Assembly (NCBI RefSeq): GCF_001618955.1
Contig: NZ_LVYV01000001.1
Location: 1,061,501-1,125,500 of the forward strand
DNA length: 64,000 bases
Origin: Tardiphaga robiniae
Lineage (GTDB): Bacteria > Pseudomonadota > Alphaproteobacteria > Rhizobiales > Xanthobacteraceae
Reading direction: 5' to 3'
In this document: positions 18,402-28,824 of the stretch, one piece after another
Layout of the letters: every line of letters starts with the position of its first letter
How positions within the stretch are numbered: position 1 is the first letter of the stretch
Made by a program: the position numbers and the translations under genes
The notes under the pieces: model-generated
Told to the model about the DNA's origin: nothing
The model's input: the letters and a program-made list of their open reading frames with translations, nothing else
The model's database searches: none

Positions 18402-19048
18402 GCGTTGCCATTATCGATTACGGCTCCGGCAACCTGCACTCGGCGGCGAAGGCATTCGAGCGTGCTGCCCGCAGCATGGATGTGCCGGAGAAAATCATCG
18501 TCACGCGCGATCCCGAAGCGGTGTTTCGCGCCGATCGCATCGTGCTGCCCGGCGTCGGCGCCTTTGCGGATTGCCGCAAGGGATTGGATTCGCTGGACGG
18601 CATGGTCGAGGCGATGACCGAAGCGGTGCGCGACAAGGCGCGGCCCTTCTTCGGTATCTGCGTCGGCATGCAGCTGATGGCGACCAAGGGCAAGGAGCAC
18701 GTCACGACCGACGGGCTGGGCTGGATCGCCGGCGATGTCGAGAAGATCACGCCGCGCGAAGAGAATCTGAAGATCCCGCATATGGGCTGGAACACGCTCG
18801 ACATGGTGCGTGAGCACGCGGTGTTGGAGCGCCTGCCGCTCGGGCCGAAGGGCCGCCATGCCTATTTTGTACACTCCTATCACCTGAACGCGGTCAACGA
18901 GGCCGATGTATTGGCGCGCGCCGATTACGGCGGTCCCATCACCGCCATCGTCGGCAAGGACACCGCGATCGGTACGCAATTTCATCCCGAAAAGAGCCAG
19001 CGTTTCGGACTGGCTCTGATTTCGAACTTTCTGAAGTGGAAGCCGTGA
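18398..19048 (+). CDS. hisH: imidazole glycerol phosphate synthase subunit HisH (glutamine amidotransferase)
   Basis: Glutaminase subunit that feeds ammonia to HisF. Triad: Cys in [11 protein letters not shown], His and Glu in [10 protein letters not shown]. Opens [16 protein letters not shown] 18398 overlaps the preceding stop (GTGA), with GGGAG upstream; 216 aa. It overlaps the start of hisA by four bases. Confidence 0.97.
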   Translation: MSVAIIDYGSGNLHSAAKAFERAARSMDVPEKIIVTRDPEAVFRADRIVLPGVGAFADCRKGLDSLDGMVEAMTEAVRDKARPFFGICVGMQLMATKGKEHVTTDGLGWIAGDVEKITPREENLKIPHMGWNTLDMVREHAVLERLPLGPKGRHAYFVHSYHLNAVNEADVLARADYGGPITAIVGKDTAIGTQFHPEKSQRFGLALISNFLKWKP

Positions 19049-19776
19049 TTCTCTTTCCCGCCATCGATCTGAAAAACGGCCAGTGCGTTCGCCTCGAGCA
19101 GGGCGACATGGCGCGTGCGACTGTGTTCAACCTCGATCCCGCAGCACAGGCGCGCGACTTCGAAACCCAGGGCTTCGAATATCTGCATGTCGTCGATCTC
19201 GATGGCGCCTTTGCCGGTAAGCCGGTGAATGCGCAGGCTGTGGAGTCGATGCTCGCTACCATCAAGATGCCAGTGCAGCTAGGCGGCGGCATTCGTGATC
19301 TCAAGACGGTGGAAGCCTGGCTTTCCAAAGGTATCACCCGCGTCATCATCGGCACGGCTGCGGTGCGCGATCCAGCTCTGGTGAAGGAAGCCGCGAAGAA
19401 ATTCCCCGGCAAGGTCGCCGTCGGCCTCGATGCGCGCGACGGCAAGGTCGCCGTTGAAGGCTGGGCCGAGACTTCGACCGTCACCGCGCTCGAAATCGCG
19501 CAGCGTTTCGAGGATGCCGGTGTTGCCGCCATCATCTTCACCGATATCGCGCGCGATGGCCTGCTCAAGGGTATCAATTGGGATGCGACGATTGCGCTGG
19601 CCGATTCGATTTCAATTCCGGTGATCGCCTCGGGCGGCCTCGCCTCCATCGATGATATCAAGGCCATGCTTGAGCCACGCGCTGCGAAGCTCGAAGGCGC
19701 GATCTCCGGCCGTGCGCTGTATGACGGGCGGATTGATCCGGCCGAGGCGCTGAAGCTCATCAAGCAGGCGGCATAA
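19045..19776 (+). CDS. hisA: phosphoribosylformimino-5-aminoimidazole carboxamide ribotide isomerase
   Basis: (beta/alpha)8-barrel isomerase converting ProFAR to PRFAR. Seen: [19 protein letters not shown] with the catalytic Asp, [32 protein letters not shown] with the second catalytic Asp, and [16 protein letters not shown]. Start GTG 19045 gives the usual MILFPAID-; GTG 19036 would add three residues. 243 aa. Coupled to hisH by overlap. Confidence 0.96.
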   Translation: MILFPAIDLKNGQCVRLEQGDMARATVFNLDPAAQARDFETQGFEYLHVVDLDGAFAGKPVNAQAVESMLATIKMPVQLGGGIRDLKTVEAWLSKGITRVIIGTAAVRDPALVKEAAKKFPGKVAVGLDARDGKVAVEGWAETSTVTALEIAQRFEDAGVAAIIFTDIARDGLLKGINWDATIALADSISIPVIASGGLASIDDIKAMLEPRAAKLEGAISGRALYDGRIDPAEALKLIKQAA

Positions 19777-19786
19777 GGACCGAACC

Positions 19787-20548
19787 ATGTTCAAAGTCCG
19801 CGTCATCCCCTGCCTCGATGTCAAGGATGGACGCGTGGTGAAGGGCGTCAATTTCGTCGACCTGCGCGATGCCGGCGATCCCGTAGAGGCTGCGATCGCC
19901 TATGACGCCGCTGGTGCCGACGAGCTCACTTTCCTCGATATCAACGCTACCCACGAAAACCGCGGCACCATGATGGACGTAGTCCGTCGTACCGCCGAAG
20001 CCTGCTTCATGCCGCTCACCGTCGGCGGTGGCGTGCGTACGGTGGACGATATCAAGACGCTGCTGCGCGCCGGTGCCGACAAGGTCTCGATCAATTCGGC
20101 CGCAGTAGCCAATCGCCAGTTCGTCAAGGAAGCCGCCGAGAAGTTCGGCGACCAGTGCATCGTAGTGGCGATCGACGCCAAACGGTCCGGCTCGCGCTGG
20201 GAGATATTTACCCATGGCGGCCGCAAGTCGACCGGCATCGATGCCATCGAATTCGCCCAGGAAGTCGTTTCATTGGGCGCCGGTGAAATCCTGCTGACGT
20301 CGATGGATCGCGACGGCACCCGCTCCGGCTTCGATATCGAACTGACCCGGGCCATCGCCGACAGCGTCGGCGTACCGGTGATCGCCTCGGGCGGCGTCGG
20401 TAATCTCGATCATCTGGTCGAAGGTATCAGGAGCGGCCACGCCACCGCGGTGCTGGCGGCCTCGATTTTTCACTTCGGGGAATTTACCATTCGCGAGGCC
20501 AAGGAGCATATGGTCCGGGCCGGACTGCCGATGCGGCTCGACCCCTAG
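19787..20548 (+). CDS. hisF: imidazole glycerol phosphate synthase subunit HisF (cyclase)
   Basis: Cyclase subunit that makes IGP and AICAR from PRFAR and ammonia. Opens [22 protein letters not shown] with the catalytic Asp; [43 protein letters not shown] with the second Asp; [12 protein letters not shown]. 253 aa. Start ATG 19787, ten bases after hisA. Confidence 0.98.
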   Translation: MFKVRVIPCLDVKDGRVVKGVNFVDLRDAGDPVEAAIAYDAAGADELTFLDINATHENRGTMMDVVRRTAEACFMPLTVGGGVRTVDDIKTLLRAGADKVSINSAAVANRQFVKEAAEKFGDQCIVVAIDAKRSGSRWEIFTHGGRKSTGIDAIEFAQEVVSLGAGEILLTSMDRDGTRSGFDIELTRAIADSVGVPVIASGGVGNLDHLVEGIRSGHATAVLAASIFHFGEFTIREAKEHMVRAGLPMRLDP

Positions 20549-20596
20549 GTCAATCTCTGGCAGGAGTCCGCGCTGCCCAGCCAACAAGGCGCCGAA

Positions 20597-20917
20597 ATGG
20601 CTTTTACGCTTCACGATCTCGCCGACACCATCGACGCCCGCGCGGCGGCGGGTGGCGACGCGTCCTATACCCGCAAGCTGCTCGATAAAGGCGCCGAGCA
20701 TTGCGCCAAGAAATTCGGCGAGGAAGCGGTCGAGACCGTGATTGCGGCGGTCGAGAACGATCGCACCAATCTGATCAATGAAAGTGCTGACCTGCTGTTT
20801 CATCTGCTGGTGCTACTGAAGGCGCGCGGCGTGACGATTCAGGAAGTTGAGATGGCGCTCGGTCAGCGCACGTCGCAATCCGGACTGCAAGAGAAAGCTT
20901 CGCGCAAGAGCGAGTAA
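20597..20917 (+). CDS. hisE: phosphoribosyl-ATP pyrophosphatase
   Basis: Second step of histidine synthesis. 106 aa, monofunctional HisE of the MazG-like all-alpha class: [55 protein letters not shown] includes the E-EE-xx-D metal site. Start ATG 20597, weak ribosome site, 48 bp after hisF. coaA follows 28 bp later and is probably cotranscribed. Confidence 0.94.
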   Translation: MAFTLHDLADTIDARAAAGGDASYTRKLLDKGAEHCAKKFGEEAVETVIAAVENDRTNLINESADLLFHLLVLLKARGVTIQEVEMALGQRTSQSGLQEKASRKSE

Positions 20918-20945
20918 CAGCGTCGATCACAACGGGGACCGCTTC

Positions 20946-21899
20946 ATGGATATGCGGGCAGACCAACAATACAATCCCTATCGGAATTTCTCGCGGGAAC
21001 AGTGGGCCAAGCTGCGCGACGATACGCCGATGACGCTGGAGGCCGGCGAGATCGCCGCCCTGCGCTCGATGTATGATCGCCTCGACCTGCGCGAGGTGGA
21101 AGAGATTTATCTGCCACTGTCGCGCCTGCTCTCGATCTATGTCACGGCGACACAACGTCTGTATTACGCGCAGCGCAAATTCCTCGGCATCGAGGATCGC
21201 AAGATGCCCTATATCATCGGCGTCGCCGGGTCGGTGGCGGTCGGCAAGTCGACCACCGCCCGCGTGCTGCAGGCACTGCTCGCAAGATGGTCGCCGCGGC
21301 CCAAGGTCGATCTCGTCACCACCGACGGTTTTCTGTATCCGAATGCGGTGCTCGAGCGCGACGGCATCATGCAGAAGAAGGGCTTTCCCGAAAGCTACGA
21401 TCTGCCGACACTGCTACAGTTTCTCAGTGACATCAAAGCCGGCCGCAATGCCGTCCGCGCGCCTGTGTATTCGCATCTCACTTACGACGTGGTTCCAAAC
21501 AAGTGGGTCGAGGTCGATCAGCCCGACATCCTGATCGTCGAAGGCGTCAATGTGCTACAGACCGGCCGCCTGCCGCGCGACGGCAAGGCGGTGCCTGTGG
21601 TCTCCGACTTCTTTGACTTCTCCGTCTATATCGACGCCGATGAGCCGGTACTGCGCGACTGGTATGTGAGACGATTTCTGGCGCTGCGCGACACGGCATT
21701 CCACGATCCGCGATCGTATTTCAATCGCTACGCATTGCTGTCGGATGAAGAAGCCACGGCGACGGCGCTGGCGATCTGGGAGCGTACCAATCTCGCCAAT
21801 CTCGAAGACAATATCCTGCCGACGCGGCCACGTGCCACGCTGATCCTGAAGAAGGGTGCGGATCACGTGGTGGAAAACGTCGCGTTGCGTCGCCTCTAA
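20946..21899 (+). CDS. coaA: pantothenate kinase, type I
   Basis: First step of CoA synthesis, phosphorylates pantothenate. 317 aa, same length as E. coli CoaA. P-loop [18 protein letters not shown] near residue 98; [61 protein letters not shown]...[20 protein letters not shown]. Start ATG 20946 with GGGGA upstream. Last gene of the his transcript; convergent with the OlsB-like gene with only 4 bp between the stops. Confidence 0.96.
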   Translation: MDMRADQQYNPYRNFSREQWAKLRDDTPMTLEAGEIAALRSMYDRLDLREVEEIYLPLSRLLSIYVTATQRLYYAQRKFLGIEDRKMPYIIGVAGSVAVGKSTTARVLQALLARWSPRPKVDLVTTDGFLYPNAVLERDGIMQKKGFPESYDLPTLLQFLSDIKAGRNAVRAPVYSHLTYDVVPNKWVEVDQPDILIVEGVNVLQTGRLPRDGKAVPVVSDFFDFSVYIDADEPVLRDWYVRRFLALRDTAFHDPRSYFNRYALLSDEEATATALAIWERTNLANLEDNILPTRPRATLILKKGADHVVENVALRRL

Positions 21900-21903
21900 G
21901 CGA

Positions 21904-22866
21904 TTACGCCGCGTGGCGTGAGGCGTCCGTGCTGAAATGCTCGATATAGCGTGCGCCGATCGAGGTCACCGGCATCACGATCAGAACGTCGGTGGTGCCG
22001 AACTGATGATCGATCACGGCGCCGTCGCCGATCATGGCGCCGATCCGTAGATAGCCTTTGATCAGCGGCGGTAGCGCACGAAGCGCCGCCTTGGTGTCGA
22101 TGGCATCCGCGGCCATCCGGTTCATCTCGACATAGCGCGACGGATGCGCGCGGGCGCGCCAGGCCTCGGGGGCACGCGCATTGTGGTGCAGGAACGACAG
22201 CGGCAGCGCGAGGCGATCCGGATCGGTGCCTTCAAAGCTGGCGCAGCCGATCATGACGTCGAACTTGTTCTGCCGCACGTAGCTCCAGATGCCCTGCCAC
22301 AGCAATTCGACGGTACGCTTGTTGCGGTAGCGCGGCAGCACGCAGGAGCGACCGAGTTCGAGAAACCGCAGACCCTCATGGCGCTCGATCATCCCCGACA
22401 GATCGAATTCGCTGTCGGTATAGAATCCGCCATTCTGCATGGCCGCCTCATGGCGTAGCAGGCGATAGGTGCCGACCACCGGCTGTTTCCCGGACAACGT
22501 AGGCTTGGCATCGTGATCGACGACGAGAAGGTGATCGCAGATCTTGTCGAATGCATCCTTGTCGCGGCGTGCCAGCATGGTGGCGGCGTCGGCGATCGCG
22601 GTGCCGTTCTTGTAGAATACCTTGTAGCGCAGACGCTGCGCGCGCTTCACGTCGCGCTTGTCCTGCGCGAGGCGAACTTCGAGCGGACCCATCCGGCCCA
22701 GAGAAGTCGTGGCGACCGGAATGCCGTTGGCGGGATGGAGATGCAGCGGCGGCTTGAACCAGGTGATCGCCGTTTGCGCAGCGGCGCTCATGTTCTGGGG
22801 CCGCAACATCTGCATGAAACCCTGCTTCGGTCGCACCAGTTCGTTGCCGTGCATGGCCATCCCCAA
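21904..22866 (-). CDS. olsB: OlsB-like GNAT acyltransferase (ornithine lipid synthesis candidate)
   Basis: 320-aa member of the acetyltransferase family that includes OlsB, which moves a 3-hydroxyacyl chain from ACP onto ornithine to form lyso-ornithine lipid. Family landmarks: EVRLAQDKRDVKRAQRLRYKVFY, DKICDHLLVVD, VVGTYRLLRHEAA, GGFYTDSEFDLSGM, LELGRSCVLPRYRNKRTVELLWQGI and VMIGCASFEGTDP. OlsA, the second enzyme, is not in the window, and rhizobia often have more than one protein of this family, so the substrate is an inference. Start ATG 22866. No obvious operon partner. Confidence 0.7.
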   Translation of the reverse strand: MGMAMHGNELVRPKQGFMQMLRPQNMSAAAQTAITWFKPPLHLHPANGIPVATTSLGRMGPLEVRLAQDKRDVKRAQRLRYKVFYKNGTAIADAATMLARRDKDAFDKICDHLLVVDHDAKPTLSGKQPVVGTYRLLRHEAAMQNGGFYTDSEFDLSGMIERHEGLRFLELGRSCVLPRYRNKRTVELLWQGIWSYVRQNKFDVMIGCASFEGTDPDRLALPLSFLHHNARAPEAWRARAHPSRYVEMNRMAADAIDTKAALRALPPLIKGYLRIGAMIGDGAVIDHQFGTTDVLIVMPVTSIGARYIEHFSTDASRHAA

Positions 22867-22992
22867 CTCAATCGCCTTGTGCCGCAGGCATTACGCGAAT
22901 CATCGATGCGGCTTATCCGCACCAGACATCACGGGCGCTCAACAGCCGTGTGACGGGCGTGTTGCGGGGGTGTGACAGCGAAGGTGGAGCTG

Positions 22993-25239
22993 CTAGGCGG
23001 CGACGTGCCGAGTCTTGGCGAGTCCCTTGAGGGCTTCGGCGAGCTTGTCGCGGTCCAGCGGCTTCATCAGGAAGCCGTCCATGCCGGCTTCGAAACAGGC
23101 GTAGCGATCTTCGACCAGTGCATTCGCTGTGAGGGCCAGGATCGGGGTGCGCCTGACGCGTTGGCCGGCCTCGCGTGCGCGAATGCGTTTGGTGACCTCG
23201 ATGCCGTCGAGCTTCGGCATCTGGATGTCCATCAGGACGAGGTCATAGGGCGTGCCGGCGGAGTCGGAGGTGAGCCAGGATTCCAGCGCCTCATCGCCAT
23301 TGGTGGTCACGACGGGCTTGTGGCCCAGTCGCGTCAGCAGCGAGCGCATCAGTAGCGCGTTGATCTCATTGTCTTCGGCGACCAGGATCGAGAGGCTGGA
23401 TGCCATCGCCTCCGTTGGTTCAGGTGTGGCCGGATCGCGATCCAACGGATCATCGGCGGCGATCGTCGGTGAATCCGTCTGCAATGTCAGGCGCGCGGCG
23501 AGCGAGGTCGCACGCAGCGGCTTCACCAGATAGCCGGTGAACGCACTCGGCGTTGCGGGCTGCAGCTCATGACGCATCGCCGGCGTGAACAGCACGATCC
23601 GTCGCAGCGCGTGCGGAATTGCAGCGTTCGCAAGCTGCTCGGCAGCGTCAGCACCAAGGGCGCGATCGATCATGACGGCATGCCACGACCGTTCGGGTAG
23701 CAGTGCTTGCGCGACGGCAATATCGGACACGGTGCAAGTCTGTGCCCCCCAGCGCCCGAGCCGCAGGGCCATCAGCGAGGCTTCGATGGTCTGCGGCGCC
23801 ACCAGCATCACCGAAAGGCTGGTGAGATCGGGTGCCATGAAAGTCGCGGTGCCGCTGTCGGATGCGGCGAGCGGGACTGACACTTCGAATGTCGAGCCGG
23901 CACCAAGCTCGCTCTGCAGCGTGATGCGGCCGTTCATGCGCTTGATGATGCGCTCGCTGATGCTGAGGCCGAGGCCAGTTCCGCCATAGTGGCGCGCAGT
24001 GCCCTCGTCTGCCTGTTCGAACTCGCGGAAGATGCGCTGCTGCGCATCCGGCGCGATGCCGATACCGGTGTCGCGTACCAGGAAAGAGATTTCGTTCGGC
24101 CAGATGCCGGGCTCGACGATCAGCGCTACGCCGCCTGCCGCCGTGAACTTGATGGCATTGCCGGCGAGATTGAGCAGCACCTGGCGCAGGCGCGCCGCAT
24201 CGCCCATCACTGTCAGCGGCAGTCGCTCGTCGACATAGGCCGCGATTTCGAGATTGCGGGCCTGCGCACGCGGCGCCAGCAATTCGGTGATGTCCTCGAT
24301 CAATCCGGCTAGTGCAAAGGGGCGATGTTCCAGATCGATCTTGCCGGCCTCAATCTTGGAGTAATCCAGCAGCTCCTCGATCAGCGACAGCAGCGCATCG
24401 CCGGAGGTCTTCACGGCCTTGGCGTAAGTGGTCTGTTCGGGTGTCAGCGGCGTATCGAGCAGCAAGCCGCTCATGCCGAGAATGCCGTTCAGTGGCGTGC
24501 GGATTTCATGCGACGCCATCGCAAGGAACCGCGACTTGGCGCGGTTGGCGGCATTGGCGTGGTCGCGCGCTTCACCGAGGGCGCGCTCGGTCTGGGTGCG
24601 GTCGGTGACATCGCGGCCGACGCATTGCAATTCGGCGGGCTGGCCGGCATCGATCCGCACCAGACCTTCGCGCCAGGCAATCCAGCGCGGGCCGGTGGCG
24701 GTCGCAATCTTCTGATCGTGCATGCTGGTGCCGTTGGGCTCGTTGGCGATGTCGCCCTGCTCCAACAGCGTGAGTTCGAAGCGGCTGCCGATCAATGCTT
24801 CGCGCGATTGTTCCGCCAGTGCGCAATAGGCATCGTTGACGAAGGTGATGCAGCCTTCGCTGTTGCGGATCACGATCAGGTCGCCTTGCGCTTCGAACAG
24901 GCTGCGCGCGCGTTCTTCGGCTTCCTTCAACTCCCAGTTCCGGTCGACCAGAGCTTCGTTATGCGCAGCCAGTTTGCGCATCCGCCTGCCCATGAAGCGC
25001 ATACGGATGCTCATGGTGGCCAAGGCGACGCAGGCCAGCGCGAACAGGAAGCTGGCACCGATCGCAAAAGCATGCGGATCGTAACCGGAGTCTTTGGAGG
25101 TCGAACCGGAGATGAAGCCATAGGCGCCACCGAAGGCAGCCGAGAACATCACGAAGGAGCGGATGACGAAAGCAAACCACGGAAAACGGCGCGCGAAGCG
25201 GCGGAAGTAGACCTTGATCCGGAAAACGCCCTTCGCCAC
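22993..25239 (-). CDS. membrane hybrid histidine kinase with PAS domain and two receiver domains
   Basis: 748 aa. Order: two membrane segments (about residues 25-45 and 55-75), a PAS domain (about 105-215), HisKA with phospho-His in MASHEIRTPLNGILGMSGLLLD (near 245), HATPase with N box NLAGNAIKF, G1 DTGIGIAPD and G2 GGTGLGLS. Then comes a degenerate receiver (about 475-600; keeps MIDRAL and YLVKPL but has VAP instead of the acidic pair) and a canonical C-terminal receiver (SILVAEDNEIN, LVLMDIQMPKLDG, MKPLDRDKL). It lacks a separate Hpt domain, so a phosphotransfer partner must be elsewhere. The signal is unknown: almost no periplasmic loop. It stands alone, with a small secreted protein upstream on the same strand. 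Confidence 0.9.
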   Translation of the reverse strand: MAKGVFRIKVYFRRFARRFPWFAFVIRSFVMFSAAFGGAYGFISGSTSKDSGYDPHAFAIGASFLFALACVALATMSIRMRFMGRRMRKLAAHNEALVDRNWELKEAEERARSLFEAQGDLIVIRNSEGCITFVNDAYCALAEQSREALIGSRFELTLLEQGDIANEPNGTSMHDQKIATATGPRWIAWREGLVRIDAGQPAELQCVGRDVTDRTQTERALGEARDHANAANRAKSRFLAMASHEIRTPLNGILGMSGLLLDTPLTPEQTTYAKAVKTSGDALLSLIEELLDYSKIEAGKIDLEHRPFALAGLIEDITELLAPRAQARNLEIAAYVDERLPLTVMGDAARLRQVLLNLAGNAIKFTAAGGVALIVEPGIWPNEISFLVRDTGIGIAPDAQQRIFREFEQADEGTARHYGGTGLGLSISERIIKRMNGRITLQSELGAGSTFEVSVPLAASDSGTATFMAPDLTSLSVMLVAPQTIEASLMALRLGRWGAQTCTVSDIAVAQALLPERSWHAVMIDRALGADAAEQLANAAIPHALRRIVLFTPAMRHELQPATPSAFTGYLVKPLRATSLAARLTLQTDSPTIAADDPLDRDPATPEPTEAMASSLSILVAEDNEINALLMRSLLTRLGHKPVVTTNGDEALESWLTSDSAGTPYDLVLMDIQMPKLDGIEVTKRIRAREAGQRVRRTPILALTANALVEDRYACFEAGMDGFLMKPLDRDKLAEALKGLAKTRHVAA

Positions 25240-25414
25240 AGATCAGCACTCCGGCTTGGTCACATCATGGCTCGCGCTTGCACGCGAATACAGGCCGCGA
25301 TCAGGCGATCGCAGATGTTGGAGACAATGCGGGTATGTTGTTGCCAAGTGCTTGCACGGTGGCAGTTTTGAGTTTGCCCGCGCAGACATGGTTGATGAAG
25401 CGTTAATCCTCTTT

Positions 25415-25885
25415 TTAGAGGCTGGCCGCCGCCATCCGTGCCGGGCTGCGGCTGTGGGCGCTGACGATCAGCGCTGCGGCATCGCGCGGCGTGAAGCTGC
25501 GTGACTTCACGAAGATCCGGTAGTCGGCGCCGCCCTGTTCCGACAGATAGATGATGGGCTCTGACGTTGCCGATGTGTCGGCAATGCCGATGAAACGCGT
25601 CGCAGCGGTGACGGGACAGGCATCGGGTTCCGCTGCATCGACATCATCGAGCACGACAAAGTCGGCACTCTCGGCGTTGTCGACGATCTGCACACGGACG
25701 GTCGCCTGCAGGGGATCGTTGGTGAAGCTGACATGCGATTGCGCCTGCCAGAGCATGGTGGCGATCTGCACGGTGGTCTCACCGGTGGAGATGCAGGGAT
25801 GCGTGCCGACCACGAGATCGCCACGGGCGAGAAAGGCTGCCAGCGCCAGGGGAATCGTCGAGGCTAAGATCTTGAAACGCAGCAT
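25415..25885 (-). CDS. small secreted protein, unknown
   Basis: 156 aa, not recognised. The N-terminus MLRFKILASTIPLALAAFLA looks like a Sec signal peptide, leaving a mature domain of about 130 aa with two cysteines (C31 and one near residue 88) that could form a disulfide. Alternating hydrophobic stretches suggest a beta-rich periplasmic fold. It lies 175 bp upstream of the hybrid kinase on the same strand, so a role as a periplasmic partner of that kinase is possible but speculative. Confidence 0.65.
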   Translation of the reverse strand: MLRFKILASTIPLALAAFLARGDLVVGTHPCISTGETTVQIATMLWQAQSHVSFTNDPLQATVRVQIVDNAESADFVVLDDVDAAEPDACPVTAATRFIGIADTSATSEPIIYLSEQGGADYRIFVKSRSFTPRDAAALIVSAHSRSPARMAAASL

Positions 25886-25992
25886 GACACGGTACTCGCC
25901 CTGGCCCCGTAACGCGGGGTTATGGTGAGCAGAGCGTAAACAAAACTCGTTACTATCACGTTGACGTTCACATCAGGGGCGTTGCCGGAAAT

Positions 25993-27531
25993 TCACGCCG
26001 CGCGGCGAACGTCCTCCGCCAGCGCGCGGTAAGACAACGCCTCGGCCAGATGCAGCCGCCCGATTTTCTCGGCGCCGTCGAGATCCGCCAGCGTCCGCGC
26101 CACGCGCAGCACGCGGTGATAGCCGCGCGCGGTCAGCCGCATGGTCTCGGCGGCATCGCGCAACAATGTCAGCCCCTGCGCATCCGGCTGCGCAACCGTT
26201 TCCAGCACAGAGGCGGGCGCGGAGGCATTGGTATGTGTGCCCGGCAATCCCGCCGCAGCATAACGCATGGTCTGCAGATCGCGCGCGGCGGCGACACGCG
26301 CCGCGACCTCGGCAGAGCCCTCGGAAGGTGGCGGCAGAATGAGATCCGCTGCGGTCACCGCGGGCACTTCGATGCGCAGATCGATGCGATCCATCAAGGG
26401 GCCCGAGATACGCGCCTGATAATCGGAGGTGCAGCGATCGATACGGCCACGCTTGCAGGAGAAGCCCGGCTCGAAAGCGTGACCGCAGCGGCATGGATTC
26501 ATCGCGGCAACCAGCATGAAGCGCGCCGGATAGGTAACGCGATGATTGGCACGCGACACCGCCACCTCGCCATTCTCCAGCGGCGCGCGCAGCGAATCCA
26601 GCACGCGCGGATCGAACTCGGGCAGTTCATCGAGAAACAGAACGCCCTGATGCGCCAGCGAAATCTCGCCCGGCCGCGCGCGCAAACCGCCGCCGGTGAG
26701 GGCTGCCATGCTTGCCGAATGATGCGGGGCGCGGAACGGCCGGCGTGCGGTGAGCGCACCGTCCTTGATCTCGCCGGCCACCGACGCGATCATCGAGACT
26801 TCGAGGAGTTCCGCCGGCGACAGCGGCGGCAGGATCGATGGCAGCCGTGCCGCCAGCATCGATTTGCCGGAACCTGGCGATCCCGCCATCAATAGATGAT
26901 GGCCGCCGGCGGCAGCGATCTCCAGCGCACGCTTGGCGCTTTCCTGTCCCTTGATGTCGCGCAGATCCAGCAGCGTTTCCTCACGTGCATGTATCTTCGG
27001 CTGCGGCCGCGACAGAACCTGCGTGCCCTTGAAGTGATTGGCGATCTGGATCAGCGATGTTGCGGCAATGATCTGAATATCGGGACTGGCCCAGGCCGCC
27101 TCTGCCCCGCAAGCTGCCGGACAGATCAATCCCTCGTCGCGTGCATTGGCACCGATGGCAGCGGGCAGCACGCCGGCGACTGCAGCGATCGAGCCATCGA
27201 GACCGAGTTCGCCGAGCACGGTGAAGCCCGTCAATGCATCCGGCGGAATCGCGCCGATCGCGGCCATCAATCCGAGCGCGATCGGCAGATCGTAATGGCT
27301 GCCTTCCTTCGGTAAGTCAGCCGGCGCGAGATTGACGATGATGCGCCGCGCCGGCAGCGCCAGACCCGAGGCGACCAGCGCCGCACGGACCCGTTCGCGC
27401 GCTTCGGACACCGCCTTGTCGGGAAGGCCGACGATCAGGAAATTCGGTAGGCCGGGCACGACCTGGACCTGCACGTCGACCGCGCGGGCCTCGATCCCCT
27501 CAAAGGCTACGGTGGAAACGCGTTGAACCAT
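25993..27531 (-). CDS. comM: YifB/ComM family Mg-chelatase-like AAA+ ATPase
   Basis: 512 aa. N-terminal ChlI-type domain (STVAFEGIEARAVDVQVQVVPGLPNFLIVGLPDKAVSEARERVRAAL), AAA+ module with Walker A LMAGSPGSGKSMLAARL near residue 217 and Walker B GVLFLDELPEF, then the C-terminal chelatase-like domain with a zinc-type cysteine cluster (AAMNPCRCGHAFEPGFSCKRG). In Vibrio and Acinetobacter ComM is a hexameric helicase aiding branch migration in natural transformation; whether this organism is competent is unknown. Start ATG 27531. Upstream is the divergent GGDEF gene. Confidence 0.92.
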   Translation of the reverse strand: MVQRVSTVAFEGIEARAVDVQVQVVPGLPNFLIVGLPDKAVSEARERVRAALVASGLALPARRIIVNLAPADLPKEGSHYDLPIALGLMAAIGAIPPDALTGFTVLGELGLDGSIAAVAGVLPAAIGANARDEGLICPAACGAEAAWASPDIQIIAATSLIQIANHFKGTQVLSRPQPKIHAREETLLDLRDIKGQESAKRALEIAAAGGHHLLMAGSPGSGKSMLAARLPSILPPLSPAELLEVSMIASVAGEIKDGALTARRPFRAPHHSASMAALTGGGLRARPGEISLAHQGVLFLDELPEFDPRVLDSLRAPLENGEVAVSRANHRVTYPARFMLVAAMNPCRCGHAFEPGFSCKRGRIDRCTSDYQARISGPLMDRIDLRIEVPAVTAADLILPPPSEGSAEVAARVAAARDLQTMRYAAAGLPGTHTNASAPASVLETVAQPDAQGLTLLRDAAETMRLTARGYHRVLRVARTLADLDGAEKIGRLHLAEALSYRALAEDVRRAA

Positions 27532-27716
27532 GCCGCCCTCATTCGGGATGGGAGCGTAACTTAAGGTTGCTTCTAAGGCAAGAACAATCAGTGAACGAAT
27601 GTAGTGGTAAAGCGCGTTGGTTTTGGCTGAAGTCGGCCACCGGCGTAGGAAATCTTAAACACGTCATGCAAAACATCCTATCAAGAGCTCCGAGACGAAG
27701 ACCGGGTGCCCGCAGA

Positions 27717-28751
27717 ATGTCAGATCGCTTGTCGATGCCGCCAGACGCTCCGGATGACGCCGACCTGATCGCCGCGCTGAAGGCGCAGATCGAAGCCCAG
27801 CAAGCCATCATCGACGAACAGGCTGCTTTGCTGGCACATAGCCGGAAGATCTTCGATCGCTCCTCGGCCGTCGCGCGAATCGGCGTCTGGGAATGTGACC
27901 TATCCGATGAATCGCTGATCTGGACCGATGTTGTCTATGACATCTTCGATCTGCCGCGGGGCTCGACGCCAATTCGCGGACAGGCGCTCGCTTGCTATCC
28001 CGAGGAATCCGTCAGGGAACTGACGAAGCGGCGCAACAAGGCCATCGAGGATCGCACGGGCTTCAGTCTCGATGCGGAGATCATCACCTTCAAGGGCAAC
28101 CGGCGCTGGATCAGGATCACGGCCACAGTCGAGTCGGTCGATGGCGTTGCCGTCCGCATCTTCGGGATGAAGCAGGACATTACCGAGGAAAAGATTCTCG
28201 CTGACCGCAACCGCTATCTCGCCGAATTCGATACGCTGACCGGGCTCGCCAATCGCGGCCAGTTTCAAACCAAGCTGTCGCTGTTCGATGCGGCATCGAC
28301 CAGCAAGGCAAAGCCGTTCGGCGCGCTGCTATTGATCGACCTCGATGAATTCAAGCCGGTCAATGACTGCTTCGGCCATGCCGCCGGCGACGCCTGCCTG
28401 ACCGTCGTCGCAAATCGAATCCGCAACATCTGCGCCGGCGCGGAACTGGTGGCGCGCCTTGGCGGTGATGAGTTCGCCGTTCTGCTGGGGCCTCACGCGC
28501 AATTCGAGGAAGCCTCCGAAACCGCGCGGGCCATCGTCACGCAGCTAGGCCTGCCGATCGATCATCGCGGGCAACAGTTATGGGTTGGCGCATCGGTCGG
28601 CATCGCACTGGCCGATAACTGCACGTCATCGCAATTGGCAGCCATGGCCGACTCGGCGCTCTATGCGGCGAAGGATGCCGGACGTGGCACGTTCCGGATC
28701 TATAAACGCGGCGTGGAAAAGCGCACAAGAGACAGCTCATCTGCGGCGTGA
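27717..28751 (+). CDS. PAS-GGDEF diguanylate cyclase, soluble
   Basis: Makes c-di-GMP from two GTP. A short coiled coil (about residues 15-45, AALKAQIEAQQAIIDEQAALLAHSRKIF) leads to a PAS/PAC domain (about 50-165) and a GGDEF domain (about 180-335) with ARLGGDEFAVLLG intact, preceded by LTGLANRGQF and LLLIDLDEFKPVND. The inhibitory I-site RxxD expected just before the signature is absent (AGAE there), so product inhibition at that site is unlikely. No membrane segment. Start uncertain: ATG 27717 used; ATG 27666 and an earlier TTG are in frame, none with a clear ribosome site. Confidence 0.9.
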   Translation: MSDRLSMPPDAPDDADLIAALKAQIEAQQAIIDEQAALLAHSRKIFDRSSAVARIGVWECDLSDESLIWTDVVYDIFDLPRGSTPIRGQALACYPEESVRELTKRRNKAIEDRTGFSLDAEIITFKGNRRWIRITATVESVDGVAVRIFGMKQDITEEKILADRNRYLAEFDTLTGLANRGQFQTKLSLFDAASTSKAKPFGALLLIDLDEFKPVNDCFGHAAGDACLTVVANRIRNICAGAELVARLGGDEFAVLLGPHAQFEEASETARAIVTQLGLPIDHRGQQLWVGASVGIALADNCTSSQLAAMADSALYAAKDAGRGTFRIYKRGVEKRTRDSSSAA

Positions 28752-28824
28752 CGATAGATTCGCTGCGGAATTCCTGTGGCGGCTGCTGTCTCAAGCTCGC
28801 CGCAGGAAAGTCGCAGGATTTCCG

